A stretch of DNA of 64,000 nt, from contig NZ_JAGSHX010000001.1 in NCBI RefSeq assembly GCF_018138715.1, positions 372,001 through 436,000 on the forward strand, written 5' to 3'. The notes beneath the pieces were generated by a model. The model ran no database searches. It saw nothing but the letters and a program-made list of their open reading frames with translations, and was not told the origin of the DNA. The DNA is from Streptomyces asiaticus (GTDB lineage Bacteria > Actinomycetota > Actinomycetes > Streptomycetales > Streptomycetaceae). The position numbers and the translations under genes are program-made. Below, piece by piece: positions 44,120 to 52,535 of this stretch. Within the stretch, counting starts at the first letter, position 1, and each line of letters opens with the position of its first letter.

Positions 44120-44152
44120 CGGGTGTCCGCGTGACAGGTGCCCGCGTGACAG
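44108..44152 (+). repeat. 15-bp tandem repeat across a stop codon
   Basis: Three copies of a 15-bp unit (GTGTCCGCGTGACGG and near-identical versions) at 44108-44122, 44123-44137 and 44138-44152. The first copy contains the TGA stop of the metalloprotease gene, and each copy carries the same TGA. The repeats lie between convergent genes. Confidence 0.8.
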
Positions 44153-44179
44153 GTGGTCAGTGCGGGTCGTAGCGGACGG

Positions 44180-46081
44180 TCAGGTGCGGTCGCAGGTCGA
44201 CAGGCCGGGTCGCCAGCGGCAGGCGATGGCGGCGAACCCGCCGTCCGCCGCGACCGGCACGGACAGGGTCTGCCCGCCGCGCACCACCGTGGGCTTGCGG
44301 ACCAGGCCGTCCGGTCCGTCCAGGACCAGATCGACCAGCCAGCGGCCCGGCTCCAGCCGCAGCGGCACCTCGGCGGTGTGCGCGGGGCCGGTGAACGTCC
44401 CGCCGATGAACCACCGCGAGCCGCTGGAGCGGGCGAGCACCGCGCTCTCACCCGGCCGCCCCGCCAGCAGCCGGGTGCGGTCCCAGGTGGCCGGGATCTG
44501 CTCCAGGAACCGGCGGGCGAGCGGACGGGCGTCGTACGACTCCGGGGTGCCCGCCAGGTTCTGGATCCCGGACTCATAGAGCACCGACAGGCCGACCTCG
44601 CCCGCGTCCGAGGCCGCGTTGGGGCGCTGGGGCCGGTGGAAGGCCCCGGGGGTGAAGTCCATGGAGCCGATGACATTGCGGGTGTAGGGCAGCGTCGCCA
44701 GGTGCTGCGGGGTGTTGGTCCGCTTCTCCTCGCCGTTCACGCCCTCCATCGACATCACCTGCGGCCAGGTGCGCTGAATGCCCTTGGGGATCGTCGAGCC
44801 ATGGAAGTTGACGAGCAGATGGTGGGCCGCGGTGTCCTTGAGGATCTCGTCGTACCAGCGCAGTGTCTCCTGGGACTCGGAGTCCATGAAGTCGATCTTC
44901 ACGCCCTTCACCCCCCACCGCTCCAGCGTGGGCAGCCACTGCTCGCGCTCCTCGGCGGTGTCGAGGTCACGGTGGTGGATCCAGACCTGGATGCCCACCT
45001 GCCGCTCGCGGGCGTAGTCCACGAGCTGCGGGATCCAGCTGTTCCGCTGCCAGTCGGGATCGGTGACGTCCCACTGGTCGGGGTCGAAGTACCAGCCCGC
45101 GTCCACCACCACATACGGCCATCCGCGCTGGGCCGCGTAGTCCACGTACCCCTGCTGCATCGACAGGCTCTGCCCGGCCGGCTTGCCGCCCGCGAGCCAG
45201 GTCCACAGGGCGGGGCCGGGCCGGATCCACGAGGTGTCGGCGACCCGTGACGCCGGTGCCAGATCGTCGGTGAAGGTGGACTGGGTGACGGTCGGCAGAT
45301 CGCCCACGATCAGGGCGCGCCAGGGGGTGCTGAGCGGCCCGTCGGACTCGACCCGCTCGTCCCACAGGCCGATGCGGTACGTGGGCAGTCCCTGCTGGTG
45401 GATCAGCCGGGCGGCGGAGTAGCGGCCGGTCAGATCCGACTCCGCGATCAGGGCGTAGCCACCGCCCGTCTCGAAGAGGGCCTGCGCCATGTACTCACCG
45501 GTGGGCGCGGTCGCCGCGGTGTACTCCTTGAACAGGTTCTCGTTGTCCTTGCGGTAGTCGCCCAGCCACGCGGCCGCGTCCGGGGGCAGGGTGAAGGCCG
45601 AGGTCTCGCCGAGGACATCGCCGCTGCCGGAGGGCAGGTCGTAGCGATAGGCGACCCCGTCGTCCGAGACCCGCACCACGAGGTCCAGCCGGGCGTTCCC
45701 GCCGCCCCGGAACCGGAAGCGGGTCTCGGTCATCCGCGCGGTGCGCGAGCGCTGCTTGCCGGCCGTCGACCGGTAGCGCTCCACGACGGTGCGGTCGTGG
45801 CGTCCCAGATAGCGCAGCCCGTGCGACAGATCCGCCCGCTCGGTGACGATGCCCACGGGCGAGGGCTCGACCACCGTCCGTCCGCCCCGGGACACCTGGA
45901 GCGTCAGCGCTCCCGAGGCACCGTCGAGCCGCAGCTGGGCGAGGGGACCGGAGTGGGGCGAGGGGCCGCGCACGGTCCAGGCGGAATCCCTCGCCTGTGC
46001 GGGCCCGGTGATGAAGAGCGTCATGGCCAGGACGCCGCAGAGCAGAAATGCCACTGCGGAGCGTCGATAAGATCTCGGCAT
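44180..46081 (-). CDS. Secreted GH97-family glycosidase
   Basis: 633 residues. Sec signal ending near residue 30 (GPAQA), an N-terminal beta-sandwich (about 35-270), a catalytic barrel with WTWLAGGK, YVVVDAGWYFD, GVKIDFMDSESQ and MSMEGVNGEE, and a C-terminal beta domain. KIDFMD holds the Asp that is the nucleophile in retaining GH97 alpha-galactosidases, so alpha-galactosidase is more likely than inverting alpha-glucosidase; confirmation needs alignment. ATG 46081 has GGGAGG upstream. Confidence 0.87.
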   Translation of the reverse strand: MPRSYRRSAVAFLLCGVLAMTLFITGPAQARDSAWTVRGPSPHSGPLAQLRLDGASGALTLQVSRGGRTVVEPSPVGIVTERADLSHGLRYLGRHDRTVVERYRSTAGKQRSRTARMTETRFRFRGGGNARLDLVVRVSDDGVAYRYDLPSGSGDVLGETSAFTLPPDAAAWLGDYRKDNENLFKEYTAATAPTGEYMAQALFETGGGYALIAESDLTGRYSAARLIHQQGLPTYRIGLWDERVESDGPLSTPWRALIVGDLPTVTQSTFTDDLAPASRVADTSWIRPGPALWTWLAGGKPAGQSLSMQQGYVDYAAQRGWPYVVVDAGWYFDPDQWDVTDPDWQRNSWIPQLVDYARERQVGIQVWIHHRDLDTAEEREQWLPTLERWGVKGVKIDFMDSESQETLRWYDEILKDTAAHHLLVNFHGSTIPKGIQRTWPQVMSMEGVNGEEKRTNTPQHLATLPYTRNVIGSMDFTPGAFHRPQRPNAASDAGEVGLSVLYESGIQNLAGTPESYDARPLARRFLEQIPATWDRTRLLAGRPGESAVLARSSGSRWFIGGTFTGPAHTAEVPLRLEPGRWLVDLVLDGPDGLVRKPTVVRGGQTLSVPVAADGGFAAIACRWRPGLSTCDRT

Positions 46082-46273
46082 CGTTGCCTCCCGAGGCGGA
46101 TACGTTACCGAGTCATCCGATAACTGGGGAGGGGTTGAGCGGTATTACGCGCCGACAAGGGTTGCTGGCGCATAAGAGATCGGATCTATGGCTGGGCTGC
46201 TTCCGGAGACGACGCCAGGGGCAGAGGGTCGGTTGACGGGCCCGCGCACGGTCCGGACGAGGAGGCGCACACG

Positions 46274-46450
46274 ATGAGCGGCACGGCTCGGCCCGGCGAT
46301 CCGGACCGGGAGACGGCGGCCCCGGCGCCCGCCGAACCCGAGGGTGGGGATCCCGCCTGCTGGCTGGAGATGGTGTGCGCGGACTGCGGTGCGATCCAGG
46401 ACACCGCCGAGTTCACTCGCTGTGCGCGGTGCGGCGCCCCGAGGGAGTGA
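46274..46450 (+). CDS. Small zinc-ribbon-like protein
   Basis: 58 residues: a disordered Pro/Ala/Glu-rich N-terminus, then CWLEMVCADCGAI and TRCARCGAPRE, giving two CxxC pairs (VCADC and RCARC) 18-20 residues apart, a zinc-ribbon pattern. ATG 46274 has GGAGG (46261-46265) at eight bases. Followed at once by a strong hairpin, so it is probably its own transcription unit. Similar small CxxC proteins of unknown role occur in Streptomyces. Confidence 0.7.
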   Translation: MSGTARPGDPDRETAAPAPAEPEGGDPACWLEMVCADCGAIQDTAEFTRCARCGAPRE

Positions 46451-46452
46451 GC

Positions 46453-46469
46453 GGCCGCGGCACGCGGCC
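46453..46469 (+). terminator. Stem-loop after the zinc-ribbon gene
   Basis: GGCCGCG-GCA-CGCGGCC, a perfect 7-bp stem two bases after the stop codon. Confidence 0.55.
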
Positions 46470-46525
46470 CTCGGCGGTGAGACGGCCAACTCCCTTTGAC
46501 GGCAGAGCGGGTACGCTTCGCCGTC

Positions 46526-48505
46526 GTGTTCTCCGCCTCCGCATCCGCCCCGCCGTCCCCCTCGGGGCCGGTCCACATGGTCGTCTGCGGCGACGACGCG
46601 CTCGCCCACCGCCTCGCCGCCGAACTCCACGACGTCTACCGGGCACAGGTGACCGTGGTCATTCCCGGCGGCGCTCCCCTGGCGGACCCCGCCGGGCAGC
46701 GGATGGCGGGATGGCGGCCGGGAGGCCGTACCTCCGCGCTCTTCGGCAGGTTCAGCGCGGCCGTCGGACGGGTCCCGCTGCCCCGGCAGACCGAGGACGA
46801 CCCCGCCCCGGACGGGGGAGTGCGGGTCATGGAGGCGCCGGCACTGGACGAGGACGTGCTGACCGAGGCGGGCGCGGATCAGGCGACGGCGCTCGCCCTG
46901 GTCCATGACGACGACGAGACCAACATCCACGCCGCGCTGCGGGCCCGCCGCCTCAACCCCCGGCTGCGGCTGGTGATCCGGCTCTACAACCGCAAACTGG
47001 GCCAGCACCTGGAGGAACTCCTCGACGAGGCGGCGCGGGTCGCCGATCCCGGCATGGACCCGGCGGAGCTGGACGCCACCACCACCGTACTGTCGGACGC
47101 CGACACCGCGGCCCCCGCACTCGCGGCCACCGCCGTGGCGGGCACCAGCAAAGTGCTCCAGGCCGACGGGCTGCTGCTGCGCGCGGCCGAGCGCACCCCG
47201 CCCGGCACGGACGAGGTCGCCCGCCCGGGGCTGTGCACCCTCGCCCTGCTCTCGTCCACCACCAGCGACCCGGGCGGCAGCGAGGGCTCCGACAGCAGCG
47301 GGGACGAAGGGCCCAGGCTGCTGCCCGGAGACGAGGAGGTCGCCGCCGCCACCGGACGCGACACGGTGGTGCTCGAGGCCGTCTCCGCCCTCGGCGCGCC
47401 GCTGCCGCCACAGCGGCTCGGCAGTCGCAGACTGCCGCTCGCCTCACTCTTCTCCCGCCGGCTGCGCTGGTCCGTCGCCGGAATGGCCATCGCCGTGCTC
47501 GTCCTCACCATCACCTCCTGGCAGCTCACCGGAGCCGGACTGCTCCACGCGGCCTACCTCACGGTGCTGGACGTGCTGGCGATCGACGATCCGGCGCTCG
47601 ACGAGCCGACCGGACGCAAGGTCCTCCAACTGCTGTCCGGGCTGACCGGACTGCTCCTGCTGCCCGTTCTGGTGGCCGCCGCGCTGGAAGCGCTGGGCAC
47701 CTTCCGCACCGCGTCCGCGCTGCGCCGCCCTCCACGCGGCCTGTCCGGCCATGTCGTGCTGCTCGGACTCGGCAAGGTCGGCACCCGGGTCCTGGCCAGG
47801 CTCCGGGAGATGGACATCCCCGTGGTGTGCGTGGAGGAGGACCCCGGGGCGCGCGGCATCCCGCTGGCCCGCAGGCTCGGGGTGCCGACGGTCCTCGGCG
47901 ATGTCACCCAGGAAGGCGTCCTGGAGGCCGCCAAAATCCAGCGGGCCCACGCCCTGCTCGCACTGACCAGCGTCGACACCACCAACCTGGAGGCGACGCT
48001 GTACGCCCGCTCGGTCAAGCCCCGGCTGCGGGTGGCTCTGCGCCTGTATGACGACCGCTTCGCCAACGCCGTCTACCGCACGCTGCGTGCGGCCCATCCG
48101 CGGGCCCTCACCCGCAGCCGCAGCGTCTCCAGCCTGGCGGCTCCGGCGTTCGCCGGGGCCATGATGGGACGTCAGGTCCTCGGTGCCATACCGGTCGAGC
48201 GCAGGGTGCTGCTCTTCGCCGCCCTGCATGTCGCCGGGCATCCGCGACTGGAGGGGCGTACCGTCGCCGAGGCGTTCGTACCGGGCGCCTGGCGGGTCAT
48301 CGCGCTGGACGCGGCCGAGCCCGCGGACCGGCAACGCGACCTCGGGGCTGCGCCCCCTTACGACGGTGTCGTCCAGCAGGCGCCCGCCCTGGTGTGGGAC
48401 CTGCACCCCGGCTATGCCCTGCGGCCCCAGGACCGCGTGGTGCTGGCGGCCACCCGCCAGGGCCTGGGTGAGATCCTGGCGGGGGCGCCGGTCCGCCGGA
48501 ACTGA
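46526..48505 (+). CDS. Two-domain RCK/TrkA protein with degenerate K+-channel core
   Basis: 659 residues. A first TrkA-N-like domain (about 15-180; VVCGDDALAHRLAAEL), a linker, two membrane helices (about 320-405) and a second NAD-binding TrkA-N domain (HVVLLGLGKVGTRVLARL, CVEEDPGARGIPLARRLG). Between the helices, where 2-TM potassium channels have TVGYGD, this protein has VLAIDD followed by DEPTGRKVLQLLSGLTGL, so topology is kept but the selectivity filter is lost. Start: GTG 46526 lies 9 bp after a TACGCT -10-like box (leaderless type). An in-frame TTG at 46496 is possible but has no ribosome site. Confidence 0.78.
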   Translation: MFSASASAPPSPSGPVHMVVCGDDALAHRLAAELHDVYRAQVTVVIPGGAPLADPAGQRMAGWRPGGRTSALFGRFSAAVGRVPLPRQTEDDPAPDGGVRVMEAPALDEDVLTEAGADQATALALVHDDDETNIHAALRARRLNPRLRLVIRLYNRKLGQHLEELLDEAARVADPGMDPAELDATTTVLSDADTAAPALAATAVAGTSKVLQADGLLLRAAERTPPGTDEVARPGLCTLALLSSTTSDPGGSEGSDSSGDEGPRLLPGDEEVAAATGRDTVVLEAVSALGAPLPPQRLGSRRLPLASLFSRRLRWSVAGMAIAVLVLTITSWQLTGAGLLHAAYLTVLDVLAIDDPALDEPTGRKVLQLLSGLTGLLLLPVLVAAALEALGTFRTASALRRPPRGLSGHVVLLGLGKVGTRVLARLREMDIPVVCVEEDPGARGIPLARRLGVPTVLGDVTQEGVLEAAKIQRAHALLALTSVDTTNLEATLYARSVKPRLRVALRLYDDRFANAVYRTLRAAHPRALTRSRSVSSLAAPAFAGAMMGRQVLGAIPVERRVLLFAALHVAGHPRLEGRTVAEAFVPGAWRVIALDAAEPADRQRDLGAAPPYDGVVQQAPALVWDLHPGYALRPQDRVVLAATRQGLGEILAGAPVRRN

Positions 48506-48559
48506 CGCCGGGCCGCCCGTCGCCCCGCCGGGGCTGGGGCCGCGTGGTGTGGCGCTGTC

Positions 48560-48735
48560 CGGGATGCGATGATGCCGGGCGACAAGGGCGACGGCGGAAC
48601 GAGGAAGCCGGTGTGAATCCGACGCGGTACCGCCACTGTGATCGGCGAGCGGATCCCGAACAGGCCACTGCCCACGTATGCGGGTGGGAAGGCCGGGACG
48701 AGCATCGACCCGAGAGCCAGGAGACTCACGCGGTC
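48560..48735 (+). ncRNA. Cobalamin (B12) riboswitch
   Basis: The conserved elements appear in order: GAGGAAGCCGGTGTGAATCC (about 48599-48618), GGTACCGCCACTGTGATCGG, a second GCCACTG near 48664, and the B12 box AGCCAGGAGAC (48715-48725). Spacing and order match adenosylcobalamin-type aptamers. It precedes a 2Fe-2S ferredoxin-like gene on the same strand and should switch it off when B12 is plentiful. Confidence 0.92.
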
Positions 48736-48736
48736 G

Positions 48737-48776
48737 CCTCCTCGATCGACACCGGGGCGGACTTCCCCGGAGGAGG
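48737..48776 (+). promoter_or_regulatory. Riboswitch expression platform (Shine-Dalgarno sequestration)
   Basis: CCTCCTC (48737-48743), just after the B12 box, is perfectly complementary to GAGGAGG (48770-48776), the ribosome site of the next gene. A CCGGGG / CCCCGG hairpin lies between them. Pairing of the two 7-mers would hide the ribosome site, so control is probably at translation. Confidence 0.65.
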
Positions 48777-48787
48777 GGTGATGCGGC

Positions 48788-49171
48788 GTGCCCGTGAGGC
48801 CGACCGACCCGCTGCCGTGCCGGGTGACCGTGTGCCGGGACTGCTGCTGCGGCAGTCCCAAGGTGACCGGCGTCGACCATGCCGCGCAGATCACGCGGCT
48901 CGGTGAGGAGGCGCCCGTACGCGTCTCCGAGTGTCTGGACGTCTGCGACCAGGCCAATGTGATCGTGGTACAGCCGTCGGCCGCCGGACGGGCCGCCGGG
49001 GGCAGGCCGGTGTGGCTCGGCCTGGTCAACGACCCGGACGCGACGGAGGACATCGTGGCCTGGGTCCGGGCGGGTGGCCCCGGGGTGGCACCGCTGCCCG
49101 ACATCCTCGATCTGTACGCGTTCTCGCCGCGGGGGAGTGCCTCGGCCGAGCCGTCACCGGGCGGTAGCTGA
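48788..49171 (+). CDS. (2Fe-2S) ferredoxin-like protein under B12 riboswitch control
   Basis: 127 residues. The N-terminal CRVTVCRDCCCGSPK and central ECLDVCDQANVIVV supply the cysteines of a thioredoxin-fold 2Fe-2S ferredoxin; the VNDPDATEDIVAWVRAGG segment completes the fold. In Streptomyces such proteins often sit with cobalt or cobalamin genes, and the riboswitch just upstream confirms a B12 link; it may feed electrons to a cobalamin-pathway enzyme. GTG 48788 is 11 bases after AGGAGG; GTG 48794 is an alternative. No other B12 gene is adjacent. Confidence 0.82.
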   Translation: MPVRPTDPLPCRVTVCRDCCCGSPKVTGVDHAAQITRLGEEAPVRVSECLDVCDQANVIVVQPSAAGRAAGGRPVWLGLVNDPDATEDIVAWVRAGGPGVAPLPDILDLYAFSPRGSASAEPSPGGS

Positions 49172-49343
49172 GCACCCGAAGTCGCCTGGGGGCAAGGGAG
49201 TTGCTCGTACGAGCAGAACTCTGGCGGCCTCTCACCCTGTGGGCTACCGTCGGTAACACCTTGCCGGCCGGTAACACGATTCCGTCGCGGCACCCCCCTC
49301 CGTATCTCCCGCACCCTCCGAACCCCCTTCCGGAAGGCAGCTC

Positions 49344-51158
49344 ATGGAGAACTCCACAGAGAATTCCGCGTCGCCCGCCGGGATCGGCGGGATCAGCCGC
49401 CGTCGCGCCCTGACGGCGGCGGGTGGTGTGCTCGCCGGCGCCGCGCTCGCCCAGACGGCGGTTCCGGCCTTCGCCGCCTCCGGCCCGTCCTCGGACGCGG
49501 ACGCCATCGTGGTCGGCCACGGGCTCGCCGGGCTGGTGGCCACGGCGGAGCTGACGGCCGCGGGACGCAAGGTGCTCCTCCTCGACCAGGAGCCCGAGAG
49601 CAACCTCGGCGGCCAGGCGTTCTGGTCCTTCGGCGGCCTGTTCTTCGTGGACTCCGAGGAGCAGCGGCTGATGGGGATCAAGGACTCCCCCGAACTGGCC
49701 TGGCAGGACTGGCTCGGCACGGCCGGCTTCGACCGCGGTGTCAGCGACCCCGGCGGCCAGGACTACTGGGCCCACAAGTGGGCCGAGGCGTACGTGGATT
49801 TCGCCTCCGGGGAGAAGCGGTCCTGGCTGCACGGGCTCGGTGTGCAATGGTTCCCGATCGTCGGCTGGGCCGAACGCGGCGGCGGTCTCGCGGACGGCCA
49901 CGGCAACTCGGTGCCGCGTTTCCACGTCACCTGGGGCACCGGTCCGGCCGTGGTCGAGCCGTTCGAGAAGAAGGTGCGGGCCGCCGCGAAGGACGGCCGG
50001 GTGACGTTCACGTTCCGGCACCGGGTGGACGAGCTGATCGTCACCGATGGCGCCGTCACCGGGGTGAGGGGCTCGATCCTGGAACCGAGCGACGCCGCCC
50101 GCGGCAAGCAGACCTCGCGCACCGTGGTGGGCGACTTCGAGCTCAGCGCCCCGGTGGTGATCGTCACCTCCGGCGGTATCGGCGCCAACCACGACCTCGT
50201 ACGCCGGAACTGGCCCGACCGGCTCGGCTCACCGCCGAAGTTCATGGTCACCGGCGTCCCCGCGTATGTGGACGGCCGCATGCTGGCGATCACCGAGAAG
50301 GCGGGCGGACGGATCGTCAACCCCGACCGGATGTGGCACTACACCGAGGGCCTCAGGAACTACGCCCCGATCTGGCCGGGCCATGGCATCCGTATCCTGC
50401 CGGGCCCGTCGTCGATGTGGTTCGACGCGGAGGGCAGGCGCTTCTCCAGCCCCGACATCCCGGGCTACGACACCCTGCACACCCTCGGATCGATCACCGC
50501 CACCGGTCATGACTACTCGTGGTTCATCACCACCCAGAAGATCATGGCCAAGGAGTTCGCGCTCTCGGGCTCGGAGCAGAACCCGGACCTGACCAACAAG
50601 GACATCCTGCAACTCCTCTCCCGCATCTGGCAGACCCCCGAGCCGATCCAGCGGTTCCGGGACAAGGGCGAGGACTTCGTGGTCGCCACCTCCCTGCCCC
50701 AACTGGTCGCGGGCATGAACAAGTTGACCGGTGACAACCTGATCGACCTGGCGGACCTCAAGCGGCAGATCGAGGCCCGCGACCGCGAGATCGAGAATCC
50801 GTACACCAAGGACGTCCAGGTCATGGGCATCCGCAACGCGCTCGCCTACCCCGGGGACGCCCTCAGCCGCACCGCCTCCGCGCACCGGATCCTGGACTCG
50901 GCCGCCGGGCCGCTGATCGCCGTGCGCCTCAACATCCTCACCCGCAAGACCCTCGGCGGCCTCCAGACCGATCTCTCCGGCCGCGTCCTGGACGCCTCCG
51001 GCCGGCCGATCAGCGGCCTGTACGCGGCGGGCGAGGTGGCGGGCTTCGGCGGGGGAGGAGTACACGGCTACCGCTCCCTGGAGGGCACCTTCCTCGGCGG
51101 CTGCCTCTTCTCGGGCCGCACGGCGGGCCGCGCGGCGGCGTCCGCGACGGCGACCTGA
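49344..51158 (+). CDS. Tat-exported FAD-dependent dehydrogenase
   Basis: 604 residues. Twin-arginine signal (SRRRALTAAGGVLAGAALA, to about residue 45), then an FAD-binding Rossmann motif (DAIVVGHGLAGLVATAELTAAG) and the fumarate-reductase/3-ketosteroid-dehydrogenase-type body with NLGGQAFWSFGGLF and the C-terminal SGLYAAGEVAGFGGGGVHGYRS. Flavin is loaded before export, which explains Tat use. The substrate is not evident. ATG 49344 has GGAAGG upstream. It follows the ferredoxin-like gene by 172 bp, but a link is not certain. Confidence 0.87.
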   Translation: MENSTENSASPAGIGGISRRRALTAAGGVLAGAALAQTAVPAFAASGPSSDADAIVVGHGLAGLVATAELTAAGRKVLLLDQEPESNLGGQAFWSFGGLFFVDSEEQRLMGIKDSPELAWQDWLGTAGFDRGVSDPGGQDYWAHKWAEAYVDFASGEKRSWLHGLGVQWFPIVGWAERGGGLADGHGNSVPRFHVTWGTGPAVVEPFEKKVRAAAKDGRVTFTFRHRVDELIVTDGAVTGVRGSILEPSDAARGKQTSRTVVGDFELSAPVVIVTSGGIGANHDLVRRNWPDRLGSPPKFMVTGVPAYVDGRMLAITEKAGGRIVNPDRMWHYTEGLRNYAPIWPGHGIRILPGPSSMWFDAEGRRFSSPDIPGYDTLHTLGSITATGHDYSWFITTQKIMAKEFALSGSEQNPDLTNKDILQLLSRIWQTPEPIQRFRDKGEDFVVATSLPQLVAGMNKLTGDNLIDLADLKRQIEARDREIENPYTKDVQVMGIRNALAYPGDALSRTASAHRILDSAAGPLIAVRLNILTRKTLGGLQTDLSGRVLDASGRPISGLYAAGEVAGFGGGGVHGYRSLEGTFLGGCLFSGRTAGRAAASATAT

Positions 51159-51222
51159 ACCCCGTCGGCGGGAACGGGCCCGTGGGAGACTCGTCCCGCA
51201 CTCCGTGGCGAGGGAGGACACG

Positions 51223-51573
51223 TTGGGCGGGGACGATCCGCACATCCATGTCGAGTCGAAGGTCGTCCGTGGCGTGGCCGCCGTCCGCGAGATGATGGCA
51301 GCCACGTTCGGCCTGGTCGGTGACGTGCCGAGCCTCGTCGATACCGGATGCGGGCTGCGGGCCCCGTACGCGATGACCTCGCCGCGCCCGGAGAACGTCA
51401 CCTGCCTCGCCTGCCGTGAGCATGCGCGGCAGGAGCATCTGCGCTTCGCGGACGAGGTCGAACGTCTGGGCGGGATGGCCGGATCGACCATCAGCACGGC
51501 CCAGGCCAAGCTGGCCGCCGACGAGCACCGCGAGCTCGCGGAGAGGTTCTCCGGCCCGCGGCGGGCCGAATGA
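51223..51573 (+). CDS. Conserved hypothetical protein with Cys pair
   Basis: 116 residues, soluble. HIHVESKVVRGVAAVREMMAATFG, then TGCGLRAPYAMTSPRPENVTCLACREHARQE with Cys residues that could bind a metal (CLAC plus an upstream Cys), then a helical C-terminus. I do not recognise a named family. TTG 51223 is preferred because GAGGGAGG lies five bases upstream; GTG 51205 is an alternative. Confidence 0.65.
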   Translation: MGGDDPHIHVESKVVRGVAAVREMMAATFGLVGDVPSLVDTGCGLRAPYAMTSPRPENVTCLACREHARQEHLRFADEVERLGGMAGSTISTAQAKLAADEHRELAERFSGPRRAE

Positions 51574-51612
51574 CATCACCGCACGCGGGCGGCCCGCGGC
51601 AGCCGGACTCCG

Positions 51613-52212
51613 CTACGGCGCCGGGTCCGCCTGGGCGACGGGGTGCTCCACCGCTGCGCGCCGCGGCGGCGGCACGCCCTCCCGCCACTCTCGGCGCCGC
51701 CCCGAGACGCCCACCGGGGCGGTGAGGACGGCCAGGCAGGCGAGGACGAGTGCGATACCGCCCCAGCCGACGGCGGGGAGGCGTTCGCCGATGACCAGCA
51801 CGGCGAGGACGGCCGCGACGGCCGGTTCCAGCAGGGAGAGCGGGTCGCCGTGCTGGCGGGCACATGCGCCAGCCCCCAGCCGAACAGGACGTAGCCGGTG
51901 AACATGGGCACCAGCGCCATGTACGCCCCGACCGCCACATGGGACCCGGAGTCGAGGAGCGGGGCACCGGTGACCAGGAGGACGGGCACCAGGAGCAGCC
52001 CGCCCACGCCGAAGACCGCGCCCATCGCCGTGCGCGAGGTGACCCCCTGGGTGATCAGCCGGTGGGCCGCCCAGGAGCGTAGGTCGTGGCCGCGACGAGG
52101 CCCAGCCCCACGCCGAGCACCGTGGCGGCCATGGAGGTACGCTCCGCGCCGCCGCGGGCCCCGGCGGCCTGGCCCGCACACAGCAGCAGGGTGCCCAGCA
52201 GGCCCAGCTTCC
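51613..52212 (-). pseudogene. EamA-type transporter remnant, 5'-truncated and frameshifted
   Basis: Three minus-strand frames together read as an EamA/DMT transporter: GLLGTLLLCAGQAAGARGGA ... GVGLGLVAATTYA, then AAHRLITQGVTSRTAMGAVF ... GYVLFGWGLAHVPASTAT, then LSLLEPAVAAVLAVLVIGER to the stop. Frame changes occur near 52075 and 51850. The N-terminal half is missing: similarity ends near 52210, exactly where an isochorismatase fragment starts on the other strand. The gene is dead. Confidence 0.8.
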
Positions 52213-52535
52213 GGCCGGGGCCGGGGGAGGTGGTGGTCCGAGAGCACTGGGCGCACAGCGGATTCGCCAACACCGACCTGAATATGCAACTCAAGCAGCA
52301 CGGCATCACCCATGTGATCCTCATCGGGCTGCTGGCGAACACCTGCATCGAGTCCACCGGCCGGTTCGCCATGGAGCTGGGCTACCACGTCACACTGGTC
52401 CGCGACGCCACGGCCGCTTTCAAGCCCGAGATGATGCACTCCGCGCACGAGCTGAACGGCCCCACCTTCGCCCATGCCATCCTCACCACGAAGGAGCTCC
52501 TCACCGCGCTGCGAGGGGAGGGTCCGGGGGCGTAG
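52206..52535 (+). pseudogene. Isochorismatase-family hydrolase remnant, 5'-truncated
   Basis: The frame reads FRPGPGEVVVREHWAHSGFA ... GLLANTCIESTGRFAMELGY ... HVTLVRDATAAFKPEMMHSA, the C-terminal half of an isochorismatase-like cysteine hydrolase including the NTCIE nucleophile region. The N-terminal half with the catalytic Asp is absent. It abuts the truncated EamA remnant and has no own start. The last 35 bp overlap the convergent MFS gene. Confidence 0.8.

Noticed and set aside
46496..46517. TTGACG with TACGCT as -35/-10 for the channel-like gene
   Set aside because: Only 10 bp apart, so they cannot form one promoter. Only the TACGCT box is kept as a possible -10 element.
46186..46578. 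A minus-strand gene over the small zinc-ribbon gene
   Set aside because: No ribosome site or domain, while the plus-strand frame has two CxxC pairs, a good ribosome site and a terminator directly behind it.
51595..51900. A plus-strand gene in the EamA remnant region
   Set aside because: Plus-strand frames there are Arg/Pro-rich shadows; the minus strand reads as a recognisable transporter once frameshifts are allowed.
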